Below are positions 7,823 through 17,048 of a stretch of DNA of 64,000 nt, piece after piece (position 1 is the first letter of the stretch; each line of letters starts with the position of its first letter). The translations under genes were made by a program, and so were the position numbers. The stretch is from Echinicola soli (lineage in GTDB: Bacteria; Bacteroidota; Bacteroidia; Cytophagales; Cyclobacteriaceae), in assembly GCF_006575665.1 (NCBI RefSeq), contig NZ_CP041253.1, forward strand, positions 3,447,001 through 3,511,000, in the 5' to 3' direction. The notes under the pieces were generated by a model, which was given only the letters and a program-made list of their open reading frames with translations, did no database searches and was not told where the DNA came from.

Positions 7823-9032
7823 GGAGCTGGATGATTTCTTCAAGCAGCAATCTGAACAGCCCGACATCCCATTTGTTCCTGACGATTGGGAAAAAATGAA
7901 GCAGCAACTTTCCCCTTCTTCAGTTAATGGTGCTCTTCGGCCCTGGTATAAACGTAGAGGAATGTGGTGGGGGCCGTTATTATTGCTTTTGATGATCGGT
8001 GGATGGATGGTTTGGAGTCATGCAAATTTGGGAAATGAGCCATCAGGTTCTATCAAAAATAGTTTTGAAGAACAGGTGATCGAAGGTAAGGAAAGAGGAA
8101 ATGATGGAGTAGATGTCGACAAGGTAAATCCAGTAGATCGATCCGGGGAATCTGGTAAATCCGTAAGTAATAGTAAAAAAGAAGGAAGCCTTGGAGGTAC
8201 TTATGGCGCATTTAAAGAGGATGAAACGCTTATAGCGAAAGTAAATTTAGCAAAAAATACAGTACGGGAAGAAAGCGAACGATTGTCGACCGAGGCTGTC
8301 CCTTCACCATTAAGAGATGGGGTAGATATTTGGACCCCTGTGTTCGGGAAACTGGGGGGACTTGAAAATGGAGAACTTTCCTATCCATTAAAAACTGATG
8401 ATTCCTTGGTGCCCTATGAGGAGAAGAAAAAGCGACAGCCTGAATTTTGGCATGATCGCCGCTGGAGTGTTGCGGGCTTGTTATCTCCCGACATCAGTGC
8501 ACTAAAATGGAAAGATATCCATGGAGTAGGTACCAGCGTGGGCATAAATATCGAATACTTTATCCATCCGAAATGGAGTGTCAATTTAGGTTTCCTGTAT
8601 GCATTTAAAACCTACCAAGGAGAAGAGGATTACAGTGCATTTGGCAATTATGGTACGGGCAAGGTCGGCTTGAAAGGAGATTGTTATGTGTTTGATGTGT
8701 CCAATGATGTGCGGTATTATGCTGTCAACCGTGAATTGGACAGGTGGTACCTTAGCGTAGGTTTATCTTCATATTTCATGCTAAGGGAAAAGTACGAAAT
8801 GAATTATGAGTCCAGTAATGGTTATCCTGTTCATAAGGAGCTGGATATTAAAAATGAAAATAGTCATCTTTTCAGTGTCGTCAACCTCAGTGTAGGATAT
8901 GAAAGGAACTTATCTGAAAGGTTATCACTACAGGTTGCTCCTTATTATAAAGTACCTTGGCGAGGTGTGGGAGAAGGTGAAGTCAATCTTAAAAGTGCAG
9001 GCGTTTTGATCGGTTTAAAGTATGGCTGGTGA
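7791..9032 (+). CDS. Putative anti-sigma protein fused to an outer-membrane beta-barrel domain
   Basis: No single known family is recognised over the full length of 413 aa. Residues 1-55 are a charged cytoplasmic segment (SDKELDDFFKQQSEQ) like an anti-sigma N-terminus. Residues 58-76 form one membrane helix (GPLLLLLMIGGWMVW). Residues 80-215 are a low-complexity polar linker, and residues about 220-413 have alternating aromatic strands of a small outer-membrane barrel (SVNLGFLYAF, WYLSVGLSSYF, VGVLIGLKYGW-like end). It overlaps the preceding sigma gene. The inferred role is to hold that sigma factor and sense the envelope. Confidence 0.75.
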   Translation: MKKDWRNMSDKELDDFFKQQSEQPDIPFVPDDWEKMKQQLSPSSVNGALRPWYKRRGMWWGPLLLLLMIGGWMVWSHANLGNEPSGSIKNSFEEQVIEGKERGNDGVDVDKVNPVDRSGESGKSVSNSKKEGSLGGTYGAFKEDETLIAKVNLAKNTVREESERLSTEAVPSPLRDGVDIWTPVFGKLGGLENGELSYPLKTDDSLVPYEEKKKRQPEFWHDRRWSVAGLLSPDISALKWKDIHGVGTSVGINIEYFIHPKWSVNLGFLYAFKTYQGEEDYSAFGNYGTGKVGLKGDCYVFDVSNDVRYYAVNRELDRWYLSVGLSSYFMLREKYEMNYESSNGYPVHKELDIKNENSHLFSVVNLSVGYERNLSERLSLQVAPYYKVPWRGVGEGEVNLKSAGVLIGLKYGW

Positions 9033-9150
9033 TGATTCCTGATAAGAAAACTACAAAGATTATAGAAATAAGGATTGAACTTTCCGCTTGAAATAGAGTT
9101 CAGGAGGTTCAATGAAAAATTATTGTGTCAATCATAAACCCAATTAACCA

Positions 9151-9645
9151 ATGAAAAAGCAAGCAATATACCTGTTTAGCTCTATGCTATTGATATGTAT
9201 GGTAGCAATGAGCTGTAATGACAATGATGAGGACCCAAAACCAATAGAGCAGAAAAAAGTCTACACCTTAAACCAAGTGGGCGATTCTGGGGTGATGGGA
9301 ACAGTGACATTTACCAAGCAAAATGATGATTTTACGATGGTTTCAATCGAACTGGAAGGGACGATGGATGGAGATATGCATCCTTCCCATATCCATGCCA
9401 ATTCGGCCAGTGAAGGAGGAGGAATCCTTATTGATTTGACCAGTGTGGATGGAGAGACAGGCAAAAGTGAAACTTCGGTAACCCAACTAAACGACGGAAC
9501 TCCCATAACCTACCAGGAGCTGATTGCCTTTGATGGATATGTCAATGTCCATAAGAGTCCTTCAGAGCTGTCCACCTTGCTAGCTCAAGGAAACATAGGG
9601 AGTAATGTGGGATCAAGTAGTGGAAATGGGGGAGGCAGTTATTAA
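9151..9645 (+). CDS. CHRD domain-containing lipoprotein
   Basis: Signal peptide with lipobox AMSC (Cys22), then a chordin-like CHRD domain (about 35-150) recognised by the MHPSHIHANSASEGGGILIDL stretch and the closing GYVNVHKSPSEL. CHRD proteins are exported or surface-anchored; their function is not established. The C-terminus is a short Gly/Ser tail. It starts the run of envelope genes (CHRD lipoprotein, cytochrome-like lipoprotein, YceI, DUF5777) that probably form one operon. Confidence 0.88.
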   Translation: MKKQAIYLFSSMLLICMVAMSCNDNDEDPKPIEQKKVYTLNQVGDSGVMGTVTFTKQNDDFTMVSIELEGTMDGDMHPSHIHANSASEGGGILIDLTSVDGETGKSETSVTQLNDGTPITYQELIAFDGYVNVHKSPSELSTLLAQGNIGSNVGSSSGNGGGSY

Positions 9646-9719
9646 AGGGAATTCTGAGAAAGTGGAGTTTTGATTCCACTTTCTCCTTTATAAAGTTTTT
9701 ACACTAAACCTAAGAGACA

Positions 9720-10082
9720 ATGAACAAGCTAAGATTAATAATTTTCGGGATTTTATTGACTGTAGGAATGTCCTGCAGCAGCGAAAATGAAGATGATATC
9801 CAGCCAGATCCTTCGGGAGATCGGTGTGAAGATGTATCGGCCACGCTCTCCGGCGATGTGCAGTCGATCATCACCAGTAATTGTGCAGTACCTGGTTGCC
9901 ATGTATCCGGGACCGGAAGGGTGGATTTTACTAATAAGCAAAACATCATCCAAAGGGCATCCACCATCAACTCTTACGTGCAGGATGGTATCATGCCACC
10001 ATCAGGGTCTGGAAAAAGTCTCACAGCAGGAGAGAAGGATGATATCTTTTGCTGGGTATCGGCGGGTGCCCAGGATAATTAA
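9720..10082 (+). CDS. Small cytochrome c-like lipoprotein
   Basis: 120 aa with lipobox GMSC (Cys19). The mature part contains C55-AVPG-C60-H61, a CX4CH variant of the haem c attachment motif, and a later GIMPPSG whose Met92 is well placed as an axial ligand. The ending AGEKDDIFCWVSAGAQ is typical of Bacteroidota and Planctomycetes cytochrome-like domains. It is probably a periplasm-facing electron carrier, but covalent haem binding through CX4CH is not certain. It sits between the CHRD and YceI genes. Confidence 0.75.
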   Translation: MNKLRLIIFGILLTVGMSCSSENEDDIQPDPSGDRCEDVSATLSGDVQSIITSNCAVPGCHVSGTGRVDFTNKQNIIQRASTINSYVQDGIMPPSGSGKSLTAGEKDDIFCWVSAGAQDN

Positions 10083-10114
10083 ATTTAGTATTTTGATTTA
10101 ATAAAAGGAGTAAT

Positions 10115-10651
10115 ATGAAAGTATTTTTGATGTTAATGACGTTATGGACTTTTGCTTTGCCTGCTTTGTCGCAGTCTTATCGTACCCAAAAGTGTGCTGT
10201 AAGTTTCTTTTCAAGTGCTCCACTGGAAGATATTAAGGCAGACAATAAGGAAGCCATTGGTGTGTTCAATGCAGGTTCTGGGGATTTTGCCTTTGTGGTT
10301 CAGATCAAAGGGTTCCAATTTGCCAAATCTCTAATGCAGGAGCATTTCAATGAAAACTTTATGGAATCGGATAAATACCCTAGAGGGACATTTGAAGGGA
10401 AAATCAAAGGGTACGATCTGAATAAAGACGGGGTGCAGAAGGTGACTGCCAGTGGAAAAATGAACATCCATGGTGTGGAACAGCCGATGGATGTTGATGG
10501 TAAACTGACCGTTCTTGGGGAAAGAGTGATCATGGATGCCGTATTTCCGGTCAAATTGGAAGATCATAAGATAGATATCCCAAAAATCCTCTTTCAAAAA
10601 ATCGCCGAGGAGGTGGAAGTAACGGTACATTTTGAATTTAAAGAAGAATAA
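10115..10651 (+). CDS. YceI family periplasmic protein
   Basis: 178 aa with a signal peptide (about 1-20), then a YceI lipocalin-like domain. Recognisable elements are the early FFSSAPLEDIKADN, the central FMESDKYPRGTFEGKIKGYDL, and SGKMNIHGVEQPMDVDGKL. YceI proteins bind isoprenoid-like lipids in the periplasm. The next gene begins 3 bp downstream, so co-transcription with the DUF5777 protein is very likely. Confidence 0.92.
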   Translation: MKVFLMLMTLWTFALPALSQSYRTQKCAVSFFSSAPLEDIKADNKEAIGVFNAGSGDFAFVVQIKGFQFAKSLMQEHFNENFMESDKYPRGTFEGKIKGYDLNKDGVQKVTASGKMNIHGVEQPMDVDGKLTVLGERVIMDAVFPVKLEDHKIDIPKILFQKIAEEVEVTVHFEFKEE

Positions 10652-10654
10652 AAC

Positions 10655-11551
10655 ATGGGATTTTTATTTCGTTTCGGAACCGCTCTGGTTTACTTGGTCC
10701 TGATGGCCGGATGTGTCTATGGACAAGATAACCTTTTAGATCAACTGAAAGAGGAAGTATCTCCAATAGAGGATCTTACGTATGGGACATTTAAGGGAAC
10801 CCGTCTCATCAACGGCCATACTGTGGAAACTCGTGGAGCGGGCAATTTGGACTTTATTATTAGCCATCGATTCGGTACGGTCAATTCTGGCGGATATAAT
10901 TTCTTTGGTCTGGATGATGCCAATGTCCGGTTGGGGCTGGAGTATGCTTTTACGGATAATCTGACCGTGGGGGTTGGCCGGAATTCCTTTCAGAAAGTTT
11001 ATGATGGATTTGTGAAATATAAGTTGCTAAAGCAACAAAGCGGAAAGAAGAAAATCCCCGTAACGGTGACATGGTATTCCAATGTGTCTGTCAATACGTT
11101 CAAAAGGCCAGAGCTGCCCATGACCTTCCAAAGAAGGTTGGCGTACGCCAACCAAGTGTTAATAGGACGTAAATTCTCCGAAGGATTGTCTCTTCAGCTG
11201 ATGCCAAGCTATGTCCATCAAAACCTGGTACCAACTGCTATGGACAAGAATGACCTCTTTGCGGTAGGAGTAGGAGGAAGGCTAAAGCTGACGCCACGGA
11301 CATCGCTGAACATGGAGTATTATTACCGTGTCAATCCCTCTGATGATGATGGTTATTACAATGCCCTTGCCATTGGGTTTGATATCGAGACGGGTGGCCA
11401 CGTCTTCCAGCTTCAGCTGACCAATGCCCAGTCCATGACCGAGACGGGATTTATCCCTGCCACGACAGGTAATTTCTGGGACGGCGATATCCATTTTGGG
11501 TTTAATATATCGAGGTCATTTCAGCTGAAGGACAAAGGTAAGAAGTGGTAA
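10655..11551 (+). CDS. DUF5777 family beta-barrel protein
   Basis: 298 aa with an N-terminal export signal (about 1-24, cleavage near VYGQD). The rest has barrel strands and the DUF5777 hallmarks: an early TFKGTRLINGHTVET, then GAGNLDFIISHRFG and VNSGGYNFFGLDDANVRLGLEY. The family is predicted to be an outer-membrane barrel and often lies next to YceI and cytochrome-like genes, as here. Its transported or bound ligand is unknown. It is the last gene of the envelope cluster. Confidence 0.87.
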   Translation: MGFLFRFGTALVYLVLMAGCVYGQDNLLDQLKEEVSPIEDLTYGTFKGTRLINGHTVETRGAGNLDFIISHRFGTVNSGGYNFFGLDDANVRLGLEYAFTDNLTVGVGRNSFQKVYDGFVKYKLLKQQSGKKKIPVTVTWYSNVSVNTFKRPELPMTFQRRLAYANQVLIGRKFSEGLSLQLMPSYVHQNLVPTAMDKNDLFAVGVGGRLKLTPRTSLNMEYYYRVNPSDDDGYYNALAIGFDIETGGHVFQLQLTNAQSMTETGFIPATTGNFWDGDIHFGFNISRSFQLKDKGKKW

Positions 11552-12140
11552 AAGGGTATCAAGTAAGAAGATGATAGTATTGAGTATTAAGTCCTGAGTA
11601 TTGAGACATGAGACCTGATCATAACGTCTCCGAAAGTATCAGGGCAGGCTATTGCGAACGCAGAGCAACGGAGTGAGGCAATCTCCATCTCTTTAGACGA
11701 GACTGCCTCGTTCCCGATAGCCTCCGGGACAAGCTGTTCCTCTCTGTTTGGCACCATACAGGCCTGCTTGGCACCGGACAAGCCTGCTTGGCACCAGACA
11801 AGCCTGCTTGGCTTCAGACAAGCCTGTTTTACACCAGACAAGCCTGCTTGGCTTCAGACAGGCCTGCTTGGCTTCAGACAAGCCTGCTAAGAGCAGACAA
11901 TTCGTCATGCTTGGTCACAGCTCTCGCTATAGCAAAAGTCCGGAGGAGTTTAAAAGGAATTGGTCAAAACTTTCATCTATGGAAAGACCAGTTATTACTA
12001 TGTTTGACACTGAAAACCAATGATTAAGCCGGCCAACTATAATAAGGGAAGTACAATTTGTATAAAGCAAGCCAGCATTCCTCTCCGCGGTGGCGGAGAG
12101 GTTGGGGAATCTGTTGAATTGGTCAATGAGATAGAAAATA
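11552..12140. other. Repeat-bearing intergenic region before the LacI-type gene
   Basis: No gene is supported. From left to right it holds a degenerate copy of an inverted-repeat element (about 11650-11740, related to 19267-19374), a short array of 20-bp repeats (11760-11879), and a perfect hairpin CTCTCCGC/GCGGAGAG (12081-12100) without a T run, 41 bp beyond the stop codon of the convergent LacI-type gene. Confidence 0.7.
11760..11879. repeat. Array of 20-bp direct repeats (6 full units)
   Basis: Six uninterrupted units of the type AAGCCTGCTTGGCTTCAGAC, with partial units on both sides. Each contains the palindromic core CAAGC-CT-GCTTG across or within the unit. The period is exactly 20 bp. 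The same unit forms a longer array at 20101-20400. Reading frames through it are open only because the unit lacks stop codons. Confidence 0.9.
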
Positions 12141-13220
12141 TCAATGCAAGACTGCTTCAAGATAAGAGTCTACATTTTCCGCTGTAATTACTTCGAGGGG
12201 AAACAGCTCTTTTGAGGGGGCCTTTTTCTTAAAGAGAAGGTGATTGGCAAGGTGGTAGATGCCACGGAACAATTGTCGACTGGGATTTTGGTGGATTAAA
12301 AAGGCTATTTTGTCATTTTTTAGTAAGGCTATATTTTCTTTGAGCAGGTCATATCCTACAATGCTGATGTGCCCAAGGCCATTTTTTTCAAGTACACCAG
12401 CGGTTAATTTAGCTCCAGATGATGTGGGGATAAACAGGCCTTTGATGTCATTTTTCTTGATGGCAATAATGAGCTTTTCCTCAAAAGTGTCCATATCATT
12501 TCCTTCTATGATTACTGCACTTACTGTTTGTGAAGGGCGTATTGACCGAAAAAAATCTCTGAAGCCCCTTTCTTTTTCACGGAAATGGACCGAGTGCTGT
12601 ACACTTTCCCTGATGTGCAGGATAGTCACTTTTCCTTCCCTGTGTTTGGAAGCGAGGTGGAGCAATGAAGCCCCGAGTTTTCCACTTTGATATGAATCCT
12701 GACCGATAAAAGAAAGTGGTGATACTTCTGATATCATGGTGTTAAAGTGTATATAGGGAATACCAAGCTGGTCAAGTTGTTTAAAGAAATCAACCGCCTC
12801 ATTTTGGAAGATAGGAGCGCTCACTACGGCGTCTGGAGAGGCTTTTAGTAACTTTTCAGCTGCTGCTGTATATGATTTGGCGTTTTCCAATTCAAAAAAA
12901 TAAGGCTGAAGTTCCATGTGGTAAGGCCTCCATTCTTTTTGCGCGATATCCAGTCCCGTCAAGGATAGCTTCCAGTACGGGTCTTGGCCTGGATGTGGGA
13001 TCAAAAGCGCTATGGTAAACACTTTACTGGAACCAAGGGTCTTGGCAAGTAAATTTGGAGTGTAATCGATTTCTTCAAGGACTTTTTCTACCTTTTTCCT
13101 GGCCTTTTCCGAAACCTTTCCTCTTTTGTGGATCACACGGTCCACTGTGCCAACAGACACACCGGAAAGCTTGGCAATGTCCTTAATCCGGATCATATTT
13201 TTATTCATAGGGTCATTCAT
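12141..13220 (-). CDS. LacI family transcriptional regulator
   Basis: An N-terminal LacI helix-turn-helix (IKDIAKLSGVSVGTVDRVIHKRG, about 12-34) is followed by a periplasmic-binding-protein-like sensor domain (about 65-355) of the type that binds sugars. The first Met gives MNDPMNKNM; Met5 and Met9 are alternative starts, Met9 being closest to the conserved MIRIKDIA. It is divergent from susC across 500 bp that hold two LacI-like palindromes, so it probably controls the susC/susD pair in response to a sugar released from the glycan. The ligand is unknown. Confidence 0.93.
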   Translation of the reverse strand: MNDPMNKNMIRIKDIAKLSGVSVGTVDRVIHKRGKVSEKARKKVEKVLEEIDYTPNLLAKTLGSSKVFTIALLIPHPGQDPYWKLSLTGLDIAQKEWRPYHMELQPYFFELENAKSYTAAAEKLLKASPDAVVSAPIFQNEAVDFFKQLDQLGIPYIHFNTMISEVSPLSFIGQDSYQSGKLGASLLHLASKHREGKVTILHIRESVQHSVHFREKERGFRDFFRSIRPSQTVSAVIIEGNDMDTFEEKLIIAIKKNDIKGLFIPTSSGAKLTAGVLEKNGLGHISIVGYDLLKENIALLKNDKIAFLIHQNPSRQLFRGIYHLANHLLFKKKAPSKELFPLEVITAENVDSYLEAVLH

Positions 13221-13724
13221 GTTAGGGTATTGTTAGTCGCTTTACAAAATTATTAATTATTCAAATGATGAATATAGAAATCAAATTCCAATCAGTTGTC
13301 ATTTTAGGAATTGGTAACGTTTGCATAATCTAAGATTTAATTAGTCACCTATAAAATGCTTCTATTAAGGATTTTTTAACTAACGGCGATAAATAGGTGT
13401 TTTTCACTAATTGAGAAGTCTGTATTGTTAGTTAGTGTTTCCGCAAACAAATAAAGTGTGTGCGCAAACAATTTCAAAATATTTTTTGAAAAGAACATTA
13501 TAATTTCTACTTTGGTCAGGTGAAAAAATCAACAAAGTCAAGTGAATTGCTTTAAATAATTGTTTAAAAATGAAACAGCCACAAGCTTTTATTGATTTTC
13601 AGGTCACAAAGGCAAAAAGGATAGTAAACGGGTAATCAGCCAAGCAGGCGCTGGTTTGAAACCCTGAAGCTTAGCTATGGGGAGTAGGAAACTAAAAAAA
13701 CACAAAGTAAATTAATTTAATTTT
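13221..13724. other. Divergent regulatory region between the LacI-type gene and susC
   Basis: AT-rich, no ORF. It contains two operator-like palindromes (13436-13470), an AACGTT-centred sequence (13313-13324), and an untranslated leader before susC of at least 200 bp if the promoter lies near the sequence TACTTTG (13508-13514), which resembles but does not fully match the -7 element. Confidence 0.6.
13436..13470. promoter_or_regulatory. Tandem LacI-type operator candidates
   Basis: Two 14-bp near-palindromes with a central CG: TGTTTCCGCAAACA (13436-13449) and TGTGTGCGCAAACA (13457-13470). Their starts are 21 bp apart, about two helical turns, so dimers would sit on the same DNA face. The central CpG and size fit LacI-family operators. 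Binding by the adjacent regulator is inferred. Confidence 0.6.
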
Positions 13725-16700
13725 ATGAAGCACAAACTTTTACTTACAACAATGCTTTGCCTATTGCTGGGATTTTCGGCTTGGGCACAAGGAACTGTAA
13801 CAGGAACGATCACCGATGAGGATGGTGAACCGATTCCTGGAGCCAGTATCAGGGTGGTAGATACCAATCTTGGTACAGTTACCGATTTGGACGGAGCCTA
13901 TAAGATAGATGTTCCAGCTGGTAAAACGATATTGACCTTTTCTTTTGTGGGTTTTGAAACTCAGGAGGAAGAGATTGGTGGGCGGACAAAAATAGATGTG
14001 ACACTTTCTCCAAGTGTTAGTGACCTCCAAGAGGTGGTGGTCACAGGAGCCATGGGCATTGAAAAGGATCCTAGAAAACTGGGTTATGCAGTATCCACGG
14101 TAGACTCCAAGGATATTCTCCAGTCGTCTCCAACAAACGTTGCTTCAGCGCTTTATGCGAAGGCTCCAGGGGTGACCATTTCCACCAATCCCGGTGGAGC
14201 GACCAGTGCCGTGGCCGTTCAGATTCGTGGTCTTAGCTCCATAAGTTATCAGCAGCAACCGCTGTTGGTAGTAGATGGGGTGATTTCGCGAAATGGAGAT
14301 ACCAATAACGATGGCTACTGGAGCAGTCCAAGGATCAAGGGCAACGGTATTTTGGACATTAACCCTGAAAATATTGAAAGCATAAACATTCTAAAAGGTG
14401 CTGCTGCTTCCGCACTGTACGGCTCGGATGCTGCTGCCGGTGTGATCGTAATTACCACTAAGGATGGAGGTAAGTCCAATGGTTTTGGAGTGGATTTTAA
14501 TGTTTCTTATGGTGTAGAAAAAGTTGGCGTATTGCCTGATGTACAAAATATTTTTGGTCCTGGATATGATCGTGCGACCAATATGTCCATGGGGGCTGAT
14601 GAAAATGGATGGGTAGAAAGAGAAGTTAATGGCCAGACGGTACATTCTCCTCTATTCAATGCTTGGGGACAGTTTGGTCCTAAGATGGATGGAAGGGATG
14701 TTTACTTCTGGGATGGGGAAACCAGACCTTATATAGCCTATGAGGATAACATGAAGAACTTTTACAGAACAGGTCACAGCGGTATTTATAATGTGGCTAT
14801 TTCCAATGGTTCTGAAAAGTCCAATTATAGACTTTCCTATACCAGAAATGACTATAGGGGAGTGATGGAAGGTGGTGAGCAAAATAAAAACACCTTTAAC
14901 CTGAACTCTAAATACCAAGTGGCGCCAAAAGTAAATGTGGACCTAGTAGCGACATACATCAGTGAGAAGGTCACTAACCGTCCTTGGATGGTGGACAGGA
15001 TGAGCAATAACTACAGTGGTTTTTTGAATCCTGCCACTGATATCAGATGGTTTGAAGAAAAATATAAGACCAGCAAAGGATATAAATATATTCCTGCCAA
15101 TGGAAACTTGTATGATCCTGACGAAGCATTTGCTTTGGTGACTGCGGGTACACCGTATATGGATTATTATTGGACACAGAGAGCTCGCCAATTTACAGAA
15201 AACACCAATCGCTTGATGGGTGCGATGACCGTTACCTATGACATTTTGGATAACTTGACTGTAAGAGGACGTGTAGGAACAGACTATACAGGATATGCTA
15301 CCGAAAATAAGGAGCCTAACACTGTGCCATTATCCATAGATAACTCCGGTGTTTATGGTACTAGTCAAGATCAATATCGTATTTTCTATGGTGATGTACT
15401 GGTAAGTTATAATGCTTCTTTGGGAAATGGATATGACCTCAACCTGAGAGCAGGTTATCAGGCGAGAGAAGAAAACTACCGATACACTTCCCAAAACACC
15501 CAGGGTGGGTTGACAGAGGAAAACTGGTTTAGCTTAAATGCGTCTAGACAAAATTCTCGAGGGTATTCCACAAGATCTTATTTGGTGAAGGATGGTCTCT
15601 TTGCGATGGCTTCATTGGATGTGAAAGACTTCCTCTTTATCGAATCGTCCCTGAGACAGGAGCGTACTTCTACGCTGTATTTTGATAATAATAAATTCAT
15701 ATACCCTTCCATAAGTGCTGCATTTGAGTTGAGCCAGGTGGCTACACTTCCTGAGTTTATCACTTACAGTAAAATCAGAAGTTCTTACGGTGTGGTGGGG
15801 AACCCTGCTCCAGCATATCAGGCCAACGTGGTTTACAATGCAGCCAGTATTGATGGAAGACCAGCACTTTATCCATTGGCGCAGTATGGTAACAATGGCC
15901 TTCAGAACGAATTGAAGCATGAGGCAGAGATTGGCTGGGAAAACAGGTTTGCGAACAACCGATTGGGATTGAACTTGACTTACTACCAAAATACTATCAA
16001 GGATATGATCCTTCCGCTTCAAATTCCTACTTCTACAGGGGCCAATACCATTTTGTCCAACGTAGGTAATATGCAGAACTATGGTCTTGAAGTAGGCATT
16101 TCTGCGACACCTGTACAGACCTCGGACTGGGTTTGGGATATCCAGATCAATACCGGTTTCAACAGGAATAAAGTGACTACGTTGATGCCAGGCTTGGAGA
16201 CATTGATCCATAGCCGTCCAGACAACGGTTCTCTTCAGATCGTTTCCCAAATCGGAGAACCAGCTGGTGATATCATGGGCTATACCCTTACCCGAGACAA
16301 TAAGGGTGAATTGCTAGTGGGTGATGACGGGTATTATATTCCGGATTATGACAATTTAGTGAAGCTGGGCAATGTTCAGCCAAAAGCAGCAGGTGGCTTT
16401 ATTAACAATATCGGCTATAAAAACTTTAATCTTAATGCTGTAATTGACTACAAGTGGGGAGGCCAGGTATATTCTCCTTCTATCCAGTATATGAGAAGTG
16501 CGGGTATGCTTGAAGAAACCCTATTTGGTAGAAGTGAGGAATACGGAGGATTACCATACTATGTAAATGGAGAAGGCGCTTTTGTCAGTGCTGAAGGAAT
16601 GGCTGAAGGTCCAAATGGAGAAAGTATTTACCATGATGGTATGATCATGGACGGTGTGACTTCAGACGGTTCCCAAAACACCACAATAGTGGATGCTCCA

Positions 16701-17027
16701 AATTATTACTTGAATACCTATTATTGGGGATCCTATCCAGGATCAGGTCTAGCAGGTACGTATGAATCCGCCGTTTTTGACAATAACTATATTAAGCTTC
16801 GTGAATTAGTCGTTTCCTACACGTTGCCTAAGGCGGTGGGTAAGAAGTTTAAAGTGCAGAACATGACCATTTCTGCTTACGGTAGAAACTTGTTTTATCT
16901 CTACAAGTCTCTGCCTCACCTAGATCCTGAAGCAGCGGTAGGGACTAATTACCTCACTAGGGGTGGTATCGGTAATGGAGGTGCAGCGTCACGTTCTTAC
17001 GGAATGTCCATTAGAGCTTCTTTCTAA
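13725..17027 (+). CDS. SusC/RagA family TonB-linked outer-membrane transporter
   Basis: 1100 aa. Signal peptide (about 1-21), a carboxypeptidase-regulatory-like domain (about 23-95: TGTITDEDGEPIPGASIRV ... VGFETQEE), a TonB-box-like LQEVVVTG, a plug with SALYAKAPGVTIS and VQIRGLSS, and a 22-strand barrel to the C-terminal aromatic end (SIRASF). It imports glycan oligosaccharides across the outer membrane with the SusD partner, 21 bp downstream. Control by the divergent LacI-type protein is likely. The glycan is not identifiable from this sequence, though neighbouring sulfatases point to a sulfated one. Confidence 0.96.
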   Translation: MKHKLLLTTMLCLLLGFSAWAQGTVTGTITDEDGEPIPGASIRVVDTNLGTVTDLDGAYKIDVPAGKTILTFSFVGFETQEEEIGGRTKIDVTLSPSVSDLQEVVVTGAMGIEKDPRKLGYAVSTVDSKDILQSSPTNVASALYAKAPGVTISTNPGGATSAVAVQIRGLSSISYQQQPLLVVDGVISRNGDTNNDGYWSSPRIKGNGILDINPENIESINILKGAAASALYGSDAAAGVIVITTKDGGKSNGFGVDFNVSYGVEKVGVLPDVQNIFGPGYDRATNMSMGADENGWVEREVNGQTVHSPLFNAWGQFGPKMDGRDVYFWDGETRPYIAYEDNMKNFYRTGHSGIYNVAISNGSEKSNYRLSYTRNDYRGVMEGGEQNKNTFNLNSKYQVAPKVNVDLVATYISEKVTNRPWMVDRMSNNYSGFLNPATDIRWFEEKYKTSKGYKYIPANGNLYDPDEAFALVTAGTPYMDYYWTQRARQFTENTNRLMGAMTVTYDILDNLTVRGRVGTDYTGYATENKEPNTVPLSIDNSGVYGTSQDQYRIFYGDVLVSYNASLGNGYDLNLRAGYQAREENYRYTSQNTQGGLTEENWFSLNASRQNSRGYSTRSYLVKDGLFAMASLDVKDFLFIESSLRQERTSTLYFDNNKFIYPSISAAFELSQVATLPEFITYSKIRSSYGVVGNPAPAYQANVVYNAASIDGRPALYPLAQYGNNGLQNELKHEAEIGWENRFANNRLGLNLTYYQNTIKDMILPLQIPTSTGANTILSNVGNMQNYGLEVGISATPVQTSDWVWDIQINTGFNRNKVTTLMPGLETLIHSRPDNGSLQIVSQIGEPAGDIMGYTLTRDNKGELLVGDDGYYIPDYDNLVKLGNVQPKAAGGFINNIGYKNFNLNAVIDYKWGGQVYSPSIQYMRSAGMLEETLFGRSEEYGGLPYYVNGEGAFVSAEGMAEGPNGESIYHDGMIMDGVTSDGSQNTTIVDAPNYYLNTYYWGSYPGSGLAGTYESAVFDNNYIKLRELVVSYTLPKAVGKKFKVQNMTISAYGRNLFYLYKSLPHLDPEAAVGTNYLTRGGIGNGGAASRSYGMSIRASF

Positions 17028-17048
17028 TCCATAATTCACGAAAAAGCG

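Noticed and set aside
11748..12023. Long ORFs on both strands in the 20-bp arrays, including 19993-20358 and 20069-20395
   Set aside because: A 20-bp unit without stop codons opens all six frames. The peptides are just the unit read in three phases, without a start signal or family.
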